A stretch of DNA of 64,000 nucleotides from Desulfobacterales bacterium (GCA_028282295.1 JANQIE010000085.1:16590-80589); one strand, 5' to 3'. Counted from the first letter of the stretch, positions 1 to 9,165 are shown. Notes: generated from the sequence alone by a model not told the origin. Made by a program: numbers and translations.

Positions 1-261
1 CATGCCCACATGATTCATGGCGATGCCGTCGCAGACACCGATGGTGCCGAACTCCACGGGTGTGCCGCCGGCGGTGTAAATCCCGGCCTTGACCGCCTCG
101 ACCAGTTTGTCGAGATGAACGTGCCCCGGAATGATGGTGTTGGCGGAATTGGCAATACCGATCAACGGTTTTTTGATTTCACTGTCGGTGTATCCCATGG
201 CCTTGAACAGACTGCGGTGCGGCGCGCGTTCGATGCCTTTTTTGACGTTGTCGCTTTTCAT
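1..261 (-). CDS. ilvD: Dihydroxy-acid dehydratase IlvD, N-terminal part (cut by window edge)
   Basis: The first 87 residues of IlvD are visible, and the rest lies beyond the left edge. IlvD dehydrates 2,3-dihydroxy acids in isoleucine and valine synthesis and is a cytoplasmic iron-sulfur enzyme. The sequence shows the family N-terminus: [16 protein letters not shown] at about residues 9-24, then [23 protein letters not shown] and [11 protein letters not shown]. The last two lie in the substrate and cluster-binding region. The ATG at 261 is preceded by AGGAG about 8 bases upstream. Upstream on the same strand are a leader peptide and a rho-independent attenuator, so expression is probably controlled by branched-chain aminoacyl-tRNA supply. 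Identification is firm; the completeness of the gene cannot be judged. Confidence 0.95.
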   Translation of the reverse strand, partial: MKSDNVKKGIERAPHRSLFKAMGYTDSEIKKPLIGIANSANTIIPGHVHLDKLVEAVKAGIYTAGGTPVEFGTIGVCDGIAMNHVGM

Positions 262-351
262 ACCCGGTATCTCCTTATCGATGGACATTTGTTGGACATT
301 TGTTCACAAAAGTTCAAGCTCTACCGTTTTCGGGTCGTGTTAAAACCAAAA

Positions 352-390
352 AAAATCCGTTATCAGCGCTTGGGGCTGATAACGGATTTT
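352..390 (-). terminator. Attenuator terminator in the ilvD leader
   Basis: A 12-bp perfect stem (356-367 with 375-386, extended by A:T pairs) has a short loop. On the minus strand it is followed by eight U residues (348-355), the signature of an intrinsic terminator. It lies between the leader peptide stop (414) and ilvD (261). Its upstream arm (375-386) can instead pair with 419-430, which in turn can pair with 485-496. This gives the classical 1:2, 2:3, 3:4 attenuation arrangement. Confidence 0.92.
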
Positions 391-413
391 AAAGTTTCTT
401 GGTGGTCAGGCAG

Positions 414-515
414 TCAGCCCGTTATCAACCCTTTGTCCTCGTAGTCGAGAAGTACAACCACGAGGCTGAGAATAAGGATAAGAAGGTTGATAACGGTTAC
501 GTTTTGAATCATCAT
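414..515 (-). CDS. Branched-chain leader peptide (ilv attenuator), 33 residues
   Basis: This short frame starts MMIQNVTVIN and continues LLILILSLVVVLLDYEDKG before a TGA stop. Seventeen of the first 23 residues are Ile, Leu or Val, as in enterobacterial ilv leader peptides. It begins about 20 bases after the predicted transcription start, with a weak AGG ahead of the ATG. A ribosome stalled in the Ile/Leu/Val run (about 445-490) would cover segment 1 and free segment 2 to pair with segment 3, preventing the terminator at 352-390. A second in-frame ATG at 512 is an equally possible start. The function is inferred from architecture. Confidence 0.9.
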   Translation of the reverse strand: MMIQNVTVINLLILILSLVVVLLDYEDKGLITG

Positions 516-544
516 ATTACCTGAAAATTCGATGTTGGCTTCAA

Positions 545-573
545 GCCATATCAGCCTGTTTTTACCCTGTCAA
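545..573 (-). promoter_or_regulatory. Sigma-70 promoter for the ilv leader and ilvD
   Basis: On the minus strand a perfect TTGACA (568-573) is separated by 17 bp from TATGGC (545-550). A TG dinucleotide one base before the -10 makes it an extended -10 promoter. The expected start point is near 535-540, about 20 bases before the leader peptide ATG. The promoter lies in the divergent gap between ilvD and the TetR gene. Confidence 0.75.
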
Positions 574-683
574 GCAGTTTTCGTTAGGAGTACGTTAAAA
601 AAAATGAAGATATTCGGACTGTTGCCGGTTGACTCCGTTCATGGCTTTGCCTACATTGGAAAAAATCAACAGCCAAAAAAACT

Positions 684-1322
684 ATGTCACTAAAAACGTT
701 CCAAAATTTGCCGGTCGCCAAACAACGGCGCATCACGCAGGCGGCGGTGGATGAATTCAGCGTCAAGGGGTACGCCGGCGCGAGCATCAACGCCATTGTG
801 AAGAACCTGGGCATTGCCAAGGGGTCCATTTTTCAGTACTTCGGCGATAAAAAGGGGCTCTTTCTGTTTGTGTTCGATCATGCCATGCAGATGGTCAAGG
901 GCAACCTGAAAACCGTGCGCGAATCGACCCGGGAAGAAGATCTGTTCACCCGGCTTGAAAAAACCATGCTGGCCGGGGTGCTGTTTTTAAATGAGCATCC
1001 GGTGATTTACAAACTTTACCTGACGATCATGTTCGAGTCGGGGATTCCCTTTCGCACCGAGATCCTGACGTCCCTGCGTCAGTATAGTGTGAAATACCTG
1101 CGGGGGCTGCTCGAAGACGCACACCGGCGCGGCGAGTTGCGCGAGGATCTCGATCTGGACAAGGCCGGGTTTTTACTCGATGCGGTGATGGATCGTTTTT
1201 TACAGGCTCAGACCACGGCCCACCTGGACGCCGGCCTGGGGGTCTACCAGTGTGACATGGAGACGGCCCGCCGTTGGGTGACCGGGCTGTTGGCGGTTAT
1301 GCGCACGGGGGTTTTGAAGTAA
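684..1322 (+). CDS. TetR/AcrR family transcriptional regulator
   Basis: A 212-residue protein with an N-terminal TetR helix-turn-helix at about residues 8-55 (core GIAKGSIFQYFGDKKGLF). The helical ligand-binding and dimerisation domain that follows has no recognisable ligand signature. It ends one base before mqnB, so the two are probably co-transcribed and it may regulate menaquinone synthesis, although TetR genes are also often merely neighbours. The DNA-binding class is certain; target and ligand are unknown. Confidence 0.88.
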   Translation: MSLKTFQNLPVAKQRRITQAAVDEFSVKGYAGASINAIVKNLGIAKGSIFQYFGDKKGLFLFVFDHAMQMVKGNLKTVRESTREEDLFTRLEKTMLAGVLFLNEHPVIYKLYLTIMFESGIPFRTEILTSLRQYSVKYLRGLLEDAHRRGELREDLDLDKAGFLLDAVMDRFLQAQTTAHLDAGLGVYQCDMETARRWVTGLLAVMRTGVLK

Positions 1323-1323
1323 A

Positions 1324-2094
1324 ATGGGCGATCGTTCGACTGACGGCGATATTCTTGTCGTTGCCGCCGTTGATGATGAATCGGTTTTGTTGGCTGACCA
1401 ACTGGAGTATCCCGGCCGGCAGTATTGCGGCCACCGTGACGTGTTGACCGGCAGACTCATGCAATGGCCGGTGCGCTTGCTGACCGCCGGGGTCGGTCTT
1501 GTGAATACGGCCCAGGCGTTGACCGCCGCCATTGAATCCCGGCGGCCACGCTTGATTATCCAGATCGGTTCGGCCGGGGTGTTTGGCCAAAGCGGTTTGG
1601 ATGTCGGTGCAATCGGTCTGGCCACGTGTGAAATCGATGTTCAGTTGGGATTGGAAACGCCAAACGCCGGTGTGGCCGATTCGGCGGCGCAATTGCCGTT
1701 TGCAGTGCTCAGGACGGCAGGGCGCGCCTATACGAATCGATTTGAATTGCCCGCGGGGTGGGTGGCGTGGGCCAAAACCACGCTCCAATCTCATGCCCGG
1801 TTTGAAGGCGTGCCGGTCGCCGACGGTCCTTTTGTCACTGTGAGCACCGTCACCACCACGGACCGGCGCGCGCAGGCACTTTATGCTGAACACGCTGGCA
1901 TCATGGAAAACATGGAAGGGGCGGCGGCGGCCCATTTGGCGTTGTTTTACAACCTTGCGCTGGTGGAGGTGCGGACCGCGAGCAATCTTGTCGGCCATCG
2001 GGACCGCCGGTCGTGGCGGCTCGCCGAGGCCCACCGGACCTGTTGCGAGGCGGTTTTAACCTTGATGGCGGCCATGGATCGGGCGCCGTTTTGA
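1324..2094 (+). CDS. mqnB: Futalosine hydrolase MqnB
   Basis: A 256-residue nucleoside phosphorylase-fold hydrolase. MqnB removes hypoxanthine from futalosine to give dehypoxanthinylfutalosine in menaquinone synthesis. Visible motifs are the N-terminal LVVAAVDDES strand-turn, the glycine-rich IQIGSAGVFG near residue 80 and the catalytic/ribose-binding IMENMEGAA near residue 193. These match the MTA/SAH nucleosidase superfamily. The other futalosine genes (mqnD, mqnA, mqnX, mqnC, mqnE) follow within 6 kb, which separates it from an ordinary MTA nucleosidase. It starts one base after the TetR stop codon. Confidence 0.88.
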   Translation: MGDRSTDGDILVVAAVDDESVLLADQLEYPGRQYCGHRDVLTGRLMQWPVRLLTAGVGLVNTAQALTAAIESRRPRLIIQIGSAGVFGQSGLDVGAIGLATCEIDVQLGLETPNAGVADSAAQLPFAVLRTAGRAYTNRFELPAGWVAWAKTTLQSHARFEGVPVADGPFVTVSTVTTTDRRAQALYAEHAGIMENMEGAAAAHLALFYNLALVEVRTASNLVGHRDRRSWRLAEAHRTCCEAVLTLMAAMDRAPF

Positions 2095-2173
2095 ATAGGC
2101 TTCAAGAAAACGCGGTTGCCCATTGCGAGAAACAACAGTTATTATTAAACCGGCGGCTAAATAGGCAGACCTT

Positions 2174-2237
2174 CGTCATGCCGGACTTGATCCGGCATCC
2201 AGAATTGACACTTGATGCCGGCGCTCGCCGGGATCAC
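2174..2237. repeat. Dispersed palindromic repeat between mqnB and mqnD
   Basis: The sequence contains GTCATGCCGGACTTGATCCGG followed by GATGCCGGCGCTCGCCGGGATCAC. These are two GC-rich half-sites of the widespread proteobacterial intergenic repeat type in which a GTCATGCCGG end and a GCCGGGATCAC end form a hairpin. A degenerate relative is at 12926-13022. It separates mqnB from mqnD by 177 bp. Function, if any, is unknown. Confidence 0.6.
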
Positions 2238-2271
2238 AATTTTAAAGGTATTTTATTGCCGGGTTAATAAT

Positions 2272-3111
2272 ATGCTTCAAACGCTTTCCCTGGCCTATTC
2301 CACTTGCCCGAATGACACGTTTCTTTTTTACGCCCTGGCTCACGCCAAGGTTACGGTGCCGCAAATCGGTTTCGATATTGTTTTGGATGATGTGGAAACC
2401 CTGAATCAGGCCGCCCGGCACGGCCGTTACGACATCACCAAAATGTCCTTTGCCGCGTTGGGACACTTGCAGGATCGCTATGCGTTGCTGCGCAGTGGAG
2501 CGGCTTTGGGCCGCGGCTGCGGTCCATTGGTGGTGGCCCGGCCCGGTTTCGATATCAACCGTCTGGCGCAAACACCGGTGGCGGTGCCCGGCTTGTGGAC
2601 CACGGCTCATTTGCTGCTGGCGCTCTACTTGGACGACGTTCCGAATGCACAACCGATGGTGTTCGATCAGGTCATGCCGGCGGTCAAAGCCGGCGCGTAC
2701 CGGGCCGGGGTGATTATTCATGAAGGCCGCTTTACCTATCCGGCTTACGGTTTGCAGTGTCTGGTCGATTTAGGACAGTGGTGGGAGGCCCAGACCGGTT
2801 TGCCGATTCCGCTGGGGGCCATTGCCATACGGCGCAATATGCCCGGCAAGACCGCTGCCCGGATCGAAAAGGCCATCCGGGCCAGTTTGACGTTTGCCCG
2901 CCGCCATCCGGCGCAAGTCCGGCCCTACATCGATCATCACGCTCAAGAGATGGCCCCGGATGTGGTGGATCAACACATCGAATTGTATGTCAATGATTTT
3001 ACGCTCGATCTTGGCGACGAGGGGAGGCGGGCCGTGGCAACATTGTTTGAGCGGGGCCGTCGCAACGGTGTTCTGCCCCCTGGTTCACGGCCGTTGTTTA
3101 TCGCAGATTAA
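2272..3111 (+). CDS. mqnD: 1,4-dihydroxy-6-naphthoate synthase MqnD
   Basis: A 279-residue cytoplasmic enzyme of the futalosine pathway that converts cyclic dehypoxanthinylfutalosine to 1,4-dihydroxy-6-naphthoate. It has the periplasmic-binding-protein-like fold. The family N-terminus YSTCPNDTFLFYAL is present, as are the LDDVETLNQAA and DITKMSFAAL segments, RSGAALGRGCGPLVV, and IHEGRFTY near residue 145, which contains the conserved histidine. The ATG at 2272 is preferred over upstream in-frame codons because the family begins here. The ribosome-binding site is weak. The gene ends 6 bp before the convergent mqnA. Confidence 0.92.
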   Translation: MLQTLSLAYSTCPNDTFLFYALAHAKVTVPQIGFDIVLDDVETLNQAARHGRYDITKMSFAALGHLQDRYALLRSGAALGRGCGPLVVARPGFDINRLAQTPVAVPGLWTTAHLLLALYLDDVPNAQPMVFDQVMPAVKAGAYRAGVIIHEGRFTYPAYGLQCLVDLGQWWEAQTGLPIPLGAIAIRRNMPGKTAARIEKAIRASLTFARRHPAQVRPYIDHHAQEMAPDVVDQHIELYVNDFTLDLGDEGRRAVATLFERGRRNGVLPPGSRPLFIAD

Positions 3112-3117
3112 GGTGAA

Positions 3118-3978
3118 TTACGCGACAAACGCAGGTTCAACCGGTTTGTCGCACAAACCGTTGACATACGCGAGTTGGAAAAAACAGGTCAGCCCTGCCA
3201 GGTGGCGCGGCGTCAACGCATAGCTTAGATGCTGAAAGTAGGCGCGGCAGCGATTCAGGTCGAGACCGAGCTCGGCCGCGGCCCGTGCGCACAGGTCGCT
3301 CTGGTGGCGGCGGCCCTGTTGGTGTGACTGCGCAAACAGGGATGTCAGGCGCCGGATGCTGTCCGGCTGTTGCGCGGCAAATTGTTTGCGCACGGCCCAC
3401 ACGGCAAAGACAAAGGGCAGCCGGGTGCGGTCATGCCACATTTTCCCCAAATCGTACACATAGCCGAAACTACCGCGCCAGTTATAGCGCAGGGCCGCAT
3501 CACCGATGATCAGGGCGGCATCGATCTGCGTTGATAGACGCTCGGGCGGTCCCACCGGGCCGGTGATGAACCGGGCGTCGATGTCTTCCATCCGCAGGAG
3601 CAGTTTGACCAGGGCGGCGGCCGAGGCCGACTCATCAGTCAGCAAAACAGTGCCGGTCGTCAGTTCACCCATTGGTCTGCGGCTCACCAGCAGCACGCTC
3701 ATCACCTTGCCTTCGCAGGCAATCGATTGACCGGGCATCAGCAGCCAATCGGCCTGATTCAGGGCATACGCCATGGAAGATACCGGACTGACATCCAGAC
3801 GGCTGTCGGCCAGCATCCGGTTCAGAACCGCCGGTGGGTGGTTGTGCAATTGCAGCCAGGCGGGCCGCAACCCGTTGTCCAGGCCGTAGTAAAGCGGAGC
3901 GACGTTCAGGTAGTTGATCCGGCCCAGTTTTACCGGTGTGATTGGTGTCGGCGGTTGATGTGACGTATCTGTTTTCAT
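3118..3978 (-). CDS. mqnA: Chorismate dehydratase MqnA
   Basis: A 286-residue protein paralogous in fold to MqnD. MqnA dehydrates chorismate to 3-[(1-carboxyvinyl)oxy]benzoate, the first committed step of the futalosine route. The conserved LGRINYLNVAPLYYGL opening, DVSPVSSMAYA and GDAALRYN segments are visible. An in-frame ATG 11 codons upstream (4011) would overlap mqnX; the ATG at 3978, four bases after the mqnX stop, is chosen. It is the last gene of the mqnE-C-X-A run on the minus strand. Confidence 0.92.
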   Translation of the reverse strand: MKTDTSHQPPTPITPVKLGRINYLNVAPLYYGLDNGLRPAWLQLHNHPPAVLNRMLADSRLDVSPVSSMAYALNQADWLLMPGQSIACEGKVMSVLLVSRRPMGELTTGTVLLTDESASAAALVKLLLRMEDIDARFITGPVGPPERLSTQIDAALIIGDAALRYNWRGSFGYVYDLGKMWHDRTRLPFVFAVWAVRKQFAAQQPDSIRRLTSLFAQSHQQGRRHQSDLCARAAAELGLDLNRCRAYFQHLSYALTPRHLAGLTCFFQLAYVNGLCDKPVEPAFVA

Positions 3979-3982
3979 GGTG

Positions 3983-5146
3983 TTATTGGGTGTTGTGCAC
4001 GATGGTTTCAATCACCGCCCGGCGGTGGTTACAATGCAGCGGCCGATAAACCGGGGCGTCTTTTTTACCGGGTGTCAGGGTACCCCAGGCGGCATGCAGC
4101 CCCAACGCCCGCGCGCCGTGGCAGGTGGCCATGGCAAACAACACGGCCGGGTCGACCTGCTGATAGGACCGGGCGGCAAAGGCCAACTCGTCCCACATGC
4201 TAAGCGACCGCACGCTCGCCAAACTGTCGGTGCCCAACGCCGGTTGCAAGCCCGCGGCCAGCATGCGTTGCAGGTCTGGCAACCGCTGGTGCAGATTTTG
4301 ATTGCTGCGCGGGCAGAGGCAAACCGCCGTTTGTCTATTTGCCAGAACCGCTATGTCCGTATCGTCGGCGTGCAGGGCATGAACCACCAGGGTGTCGCGA
4401 TCCAGCAGGCCGAGCCGGTCCAGGTACTGGATAGGCGAGGCCGCCGGTAGCGGCCAGTCGTCGTGATCGATCCCGCGCGACTTTATGAAATCGCTCCAGG
4501 CGCCCTGGCCGGTGGTGATGAATGCCGTCTCGGCGGCGGATTCGGACACGTGAATTGCCATGGGGCGTTTTTGCTGCTGTGTTATCGCCTTGATTTTTTG
4601 CAGCAGTTTCGGTGCAGTCGTGTGCGGGGCGTGCCCGGCCAGCGAAGTGGTGACAAGCCCGGTGTCCGGTTGCCGGTCCCCAAATGAGGCCGTCGTCCCC
4701 AAATGCTCCTGAAACCGGATACCGGCCAAACCGGACTGCTCCATGGCCGGTCCACTCAATCCCAAGGTCGAAACGTCGCCCACGACCCGGCAACCCGATG
4801 CATACAATCCCTTGGCGGCCCCGGCAGCCCCGGCGGCAAGGTCCTGACGGTTGACGGTTTCACGTTGGGCGAGCAGCTCGCGCACCCAGGTTTCGAATCC
4901 TTGCGTCCGGCAAACCTGGCCGTGAAGGGCACTGAGTTCCAAATGGGTGTGTGTGTTGACCAGACCGGGGGTCAGGATACCCGGGCCATGGTCGACTACC
5001 CGGACACCTGAAGGCCCGTGCCCTTTGCCAACATCGACAATGCGGCCGTTGACGGCATGGATGTAACCGGTTTCGATGATGATTTCCGGTGTTGCCACAA
5101 CCCATCCGGCTTTATGAACCCTTGCGTGTAAATGGTTGGTTTCCAT
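3983..5146 (-). CDS. mqnX: Aminodeoxyfutalosine deaminase (amidohydrolase), MqnX-like
   Basis: A 387-residue metal-dependent amidohydrolase of the ATZ/TRZ deaminase type. Metal ligands are seen in NTHTHLELSALHG (about residue 63), GHAPHTTAP, HVSES and the late LGTDSLAS aspartate. Its place between mqnC and mqnA supports deamination of 6-amino-6-deoxyfutalosine to futalosine. That fits the presence of futalosine hydrolase mqnB rather than a direct aminofutalosine hydrolase. It starts 7 bp after mqnC. Other deaminase substrates cannot be excluded from sequence alone. Confidence 0.85.
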   Translation of the reverse strand: METNHLHARVHKAGWVVATPEIIIETGYIHAVNGRIVDVGKGHGPSGVRVVDHGPGILTPGLVNTHTHLELSALHGQVCRTQGFETWVRELLAQRETVNRQDLAAGAAGAAKGLYASGCRVVGDVSTLGLSGPAMEQSGLAGIRFQEHLGTTASFGDRQPDTGLVTTSLAGHAPHTTAPKLLQKIKAITQQQKRPMAIHVSESAAETAFITTGQGAWSDFIKSRGIDHDDWPLPAASPIQYLDRLGLLDRDTLVVHALHADDTDIAVLANRQTAVCLCPRSNQNLHQRLPDLQRMLAAGLQPALGTDSLASVRSLSMWDELAFAARSYQQVDPAVLFAMATCHGARALGLHAAWGTLTPGKKDAPVYRPLHCNHRRAVIETIVHNTQ

Positions 5147-5153
5147 GCGTTGC

Positions 5154-6221
<1,068 letters not shown>

Positions 6222-6228
6222 GATCTGC

Positions 6229-7347
6229 CTATTCGATGCCGCCCGCGCGGACCGTTGGCCCGGTGGTGGCGACCGGTTGATAAAAAGAATCGCGTTGCAC
6301 CGGCTTAAAACCGGCCTTGGCGATTAAACGGCGCAGTTGTGACGGGTTCAAGCCCTTGGCGGTGACGGCGCCGGCAGTGTGGGTGATTTTTTCCTCGATA
6401 ATGGTGCCGTCCAGGTCGTCGGCGCCGAAGGCCAGCGCGGTCTGCGCCGTTTTCTCGCCGATCATGACCCAGTAGGCTTTGATATGCGCGAAATTGTCCA
6501 ATATCAGCCGGGCGATGGCCACGGCTTTTAAATCGTCGAAACCGGTGGTGGGGTGCAGGTGGCTTAAACCGGTGTTGGCGGCGTGAAACGCCAGCGGGAT
6601 AAACGCTGAGAAACCGTTGGTTTCGCTCTGCAAGCTGCGCAGGCGCAGCAGGTGTTCGACGCGTTCGGCGTCGGTTTCGATGTGTCCGTAAAGCATGGTG
6701 GCGTTGGCGCTCAGGCCGGCCCGGTGTACCGCGCGCATGACTTCCAGCCAGCGGCGGTAGCCGATTTTGCGGGGAAACAGCCGGTCGTGGATGCGGTCGC
6801 TCATGACTTCGGCGCCCCCCCCCGGCAACATGGCTAAGCCCGCCGCCTTGAGCCGGGCGATGGTTGCATCCAGGCCGAGCCTGGATATGGCGGCCAAGTG
6901 GTCGATTTCCACGGCGGTGAAGGCTTTAATGGTGGCTTTGGGCCGAATCTCACGAATGGTCGCCAGCAGGTCAAGATAGTAGGTGAGGGGTAATTCCGGG
7001 TTCAGGCCGCCCACCACATGGATTTCAGTGATCGGTTCATCAATGCGGGACAGCAGTTTGGCGCGAACGGCCTCACGATCCAGGGTGAAGGTGTCAGGGG
7101 CGTCCTGATCCTGTCCGTAGGCGCAAAATTTGCAGCGGTTTGCGCAGATATTGGTATAGTTGAGGTGCTGGTTGTAAACGAAATAGGCGCGGTTGCCGTG
7201 ACGTCGGCGGCGCATGAAGTCGGCCATGCGGCCGATGCCGATGATGTCGTTGCTGCGGTAAAGCCGGAGGCCGTCCTCGAAATCGAGGGACCGGTCTGCG
7301 TGTACTTTTTCAAATATCGGCAGCAGATGTTTGTCGAGAACCTGCAT
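6229..7347 (-). CDS. mqnE: Aminofutalosine synthase MqnE (radical SAM)
   Basis: A 372-residue radical SAM enzyme joining SAM and the MqnA product to form aminofutalosine. The cluster motif CANRCKFC (CxxxCxxC) follows NQHLNYTNI, with LPGGGAEVMSD and TIIEEKITHTAG downstream. The ATG at 7347 fits the family N-terminus. An in-frame ATG at 7413 would add 22 residues with no ribosome-binding site. The PGGG codons form a run of nine G residues, a possible slippage site. It is the first gene of the minus-strand menaquinone operon and is divergent from hgcA. Confidence 0.93.
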   Translation of the reverse strand: MQVLDKHLLPIFEKVHADRSLDFEDGLRLYRSNDIIGIGRMADFMRRRRHGNRAYFVYNQHLNYTNICANRCKFCAYGQDQDAPDTFTLDREAVRAKLLSRIDEPITEIHVVGGLNPELPLTYYLDLLATIREIRPKATIKAFTAVEIDHLAAISRLGLDATIARLKAAGLAMLPGGGAEVMSDRIHDRLFPRKIGYRRWLEVMRAVHRAGLSANATMLYGHIETDAERVEHLLRLRSLQSETNGFSAFIPLAFHAANTGLSHLHPTTGFDDLKAVAIARLILDNFAHIKAYWVMIGEKTAQTALAFGADDLDGTIIEEKITHTAGAVTAKGLNPSQLRRLIAKAGFKPVQRDSFYQPVATTGPTVRAGGIE

Positions 7348-7450
7348 GTTCTTTTTATTATTACAATTATTGGATAGATAGTGTTGGCCCCGGAAAAGTG
7401 ACCAGGTGGTCATTTAATAGCGGCAACAGTCCGGTTTGGCAAGCTTTTTA

Positions 7451-7479
7451 TTGACTTTCAAAGGGGCCGACGAAATTAT
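7451..7479 (+). promoter_or_regulatory. Possible sigma-70 promoter for hgcAB
   Basis: TTGACT (7451-7456, five of six consensus bases) and AATTAT (7474-7479, four of six) are separated by 17 bp, in the divergent gap between mqnE and hgcA. The implied start would lie about 60 bases before the hgcA ATG. No operator palindrome is obvious. Confidence 0.4.
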
Positions 7480-7547
7480 AGATGCCTTCAAAAGCGAGTC
7501 GTGCTAATCTGTTCCTGCACACGCTGTGATTATAAGAGGTAATATCC

Positions 7548-8744
7548 ATGACCGACCCCTTCAAAACCCGTGATTGCTGCCCGTCGAAATCTTCGGCTGG
7601 CGGCTGTGAAACGTCCACCATATCGCTGATGGATCATATGCCGTCCAATGAACCCTGTTGCGGACCGGATCTGGCGTGCGCTAGCCGTCCGGATGAAAGA
7701 CCGGGCTACATTCTGTGGCATTTTGTCGATAAATTTATTCGCACCCCTGCCGGGCCGGTGCCGCAGGTGCAAACCCAATTGACGCGCCGGGATGTGCGCG
7801 GCAATCTGGCGGTGCGACTGGGCATTAATCGATTTGAGTACAAGGTGGCCCCGGGGCTATATTGCGTTGGAACCCCCGGAGCGGAGGCCCCGGTGGTGGT
7901 GACCGCCAATTATAAGCTGACTTTCGATGCGGTGCGCCGGTCCCTGCATTGCCGGGATGCCTGGATTCTGGTGCTGGAAACGCATGGTATCAATGTCTGG
8001 TGCGCGGCGGGCAAAGGGACGTTCGGCACCCAGGAGATCATTCGACGCGTCAAGGCCACTGAATTGGCACAGGTGGTAAACCACCGCCGTTTGATCGTGC
8101 CGCAATTGGGTGCGGTGGGGGTTGCGGCTCACCTGGTCAGCAAGGGCTGCGGTTTCAAGGTGATCTGGGGACCGGTTCGCGCCGAGGATTTAAATGAATT
8201 TCTCGCCGCTGGCAACAAGGCCGGCCCGCAAATGCGCAAGGTGACTTTTACTCTGTGGGAACGGTTGGTGCTTGTGCCGGTGGAAATCAATAACCTGGGC
8301 CGGCATTTGTTGTGGCTGACACTAGCCCTTTTCGTCCTGTCGGGTATCGGCGGCGGCATATTTTCAATCACCGCCGCTCTTGAAAGGTCTGTCATGGGGT
8401 TGGCGGCGGTTGCTGCGGGCATCCTTGCCGGCGCCGTGGCCGCGCCGGTATTGTTGCCCTGGCTTCCGGGCCGCGCCTTTGCGGTAAAAGGGACGGTGAC
8501 CGGCGCCGTTGCGGGACTGCTTGTGTTGATATTGTTCTGGGCGCGGGCCGGCACGCTGGAGCTGCTGGCGTTGCTGTGTTTCACTGTTGCGCTGAGCAGT
8601 TTTCTGGCGATGAATTTTACCGGGTCGACACCGTTTACGTCGCCCACCGGCGTTGAAAAAGAGATGCGCAAGGCAATACCGGTGCAACTGTTGGCGGTTG
8701 GGTTGTCGGCCGTGGCCTGGATCGGGGCGGGTTTCGCAGGGTAG
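7548..8744 (+). CDS. hgcA: Mercury methylation corrinoid protein HgcA
   Basis: A 398-residue protein with an N-terminal corrinoid-binding domain and a C-terminal membrane domain. HgcA transfers a methyl group to inorganic Hg(II) from its cobalamin, giving methylmercury. The diagnostic cap-helix motif NVWCAAGKGTFGT is at residues 149-161; its cysteine (152) is the lower cobalt ligand in characterised HgcA. About five hydrophobic segments follow from residue 245 to the end. A cysteine-rich stretch before residue 45 (CC, CC pairs) is longer than in many relatives. GAGG precedes the ATG. The partner hgcB follows 64 bp downstream. Confidence 0.97.
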   Translation: MTDPFKTRDCCPSKSSAGGCETSTISLMDHMPSNEPCCGPDLACASRPDERPGYILWHFVDKFIRTPAGPVPQVQTQLTRRDVRGNLAVRLGINRFEYKVAPGLYCVGTPGAEAPVVVTANYKLTFDAVRRSLHCRDAWILVLETHGINVWCAAGKGTFGTQEIIRRVKATELAQVVNHRRLIVPQLGAVGVAAHLVSKGCGFKVIWGPVRAEDLNEFLAAGNKAGPQMRKVTFTLWERLVLVPVEINNLGRHLLWLTLALFVLSGIGGGIFSITAALERSVMGLAAVAAGILAGAVAAPVLLPWLPGRAFAVKGTVTGAVAGLLVLILFWARAGTLELLALLCFTVALSSFLAMNFTGSTPFTSPTGVEKEMRKAIPVQLLAVGLSAVAWIGAGFAG

Positions 8745-8808
8745 GATCGCCGGAATCAGAATGTTGCCCCCTCTACCATATAAGAATAGAAGAAAGGGAT
8801 AATGGAAG

Positions 8809-9099
8809 ATGCAGCGATTTCGCTATTTACCGGAGGTAACCACCTTGAAATTGAATGCCGGGGCCTGCGTTGGTTGCGGCATGTGCGAGGCGGTCTGTCC
8901 GCACACGGTTTTCGCCGTCCATGAGCGCAAGGCCCGGATCGTTGATCTGGACGGCTGCATGGAGTGCGGCGCCTGTGCCATCAATTGTCCTGCTGAGGCG
9001 ATCACGGTAACGCCGGGTGTTGGTTGTGCCGGCTACATCATCCAATCCTGGATCAAAGGCAAGGAAAATGCCGCTTGCGGCGGACCGGGATGTTGTTGA
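8809..9099 (+). CDS. hgcB: Mercury methylation ferredoxin HgcB
   Basis: A 96-residue 2[4Fe-4S] ferredoxin that reduces the HgcA corrinoid and may deliver Hg(II). Two CxxCxxCxxxCP clusters are visible (CVGCGMCEAVCP at 20-31, CMECGACAINCP at 50-61). The features that separate HgcB from ordinary ferredoxins are present: a lone conserved cysteine at 73 and a C-terminal CC pair at 95-96. It lies directly downstream of hgcA in the same orientation. Together the pair is the accepted genetic marker for mercury methylation. Confidence 0.97.
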   Translation: MQRFRYLPEVTTLKLNAGACVGCGMCEAVCPHTVFAVHERKARIVDLDGCMECGACAINCPAEAITVTPGVGCAGYIIQSWIKGKENAACGGPGCC

Positions 9100-9116
9100 T
9101 TCGAACGTGTCAATTG

Positions 9117-9165
9117 GGTGCGGTGGTTGGATGAAATTTTGATGTCCTGTACGCACCCACGGCGC
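9117..9165 (+). terminator. Possible stem-loop after hgcB
   Basis: GGGTGCG shortly after the hgcB stop is matched by CGCACCC about 30 bases later, a 7-bp stem with a long loop and no strong U-run. It could end hgcAB transcription weakly. The rest of the gap to 9340 is AT-rich and shows no gene. Confidence 0.3.

Noticed and set aside
10-444. 144-codon plus-strand frame at the left edge
   Set aside because: It is antisense to ilvD, the attenuator and the leader peptide, all of which have strong support.
1297-2034. 245-codon minus-strand frame opposite mqnB
   Set aside because: Histidine/arginine-rich shadow of a high-GC gene; mqnB matches its family throughout.
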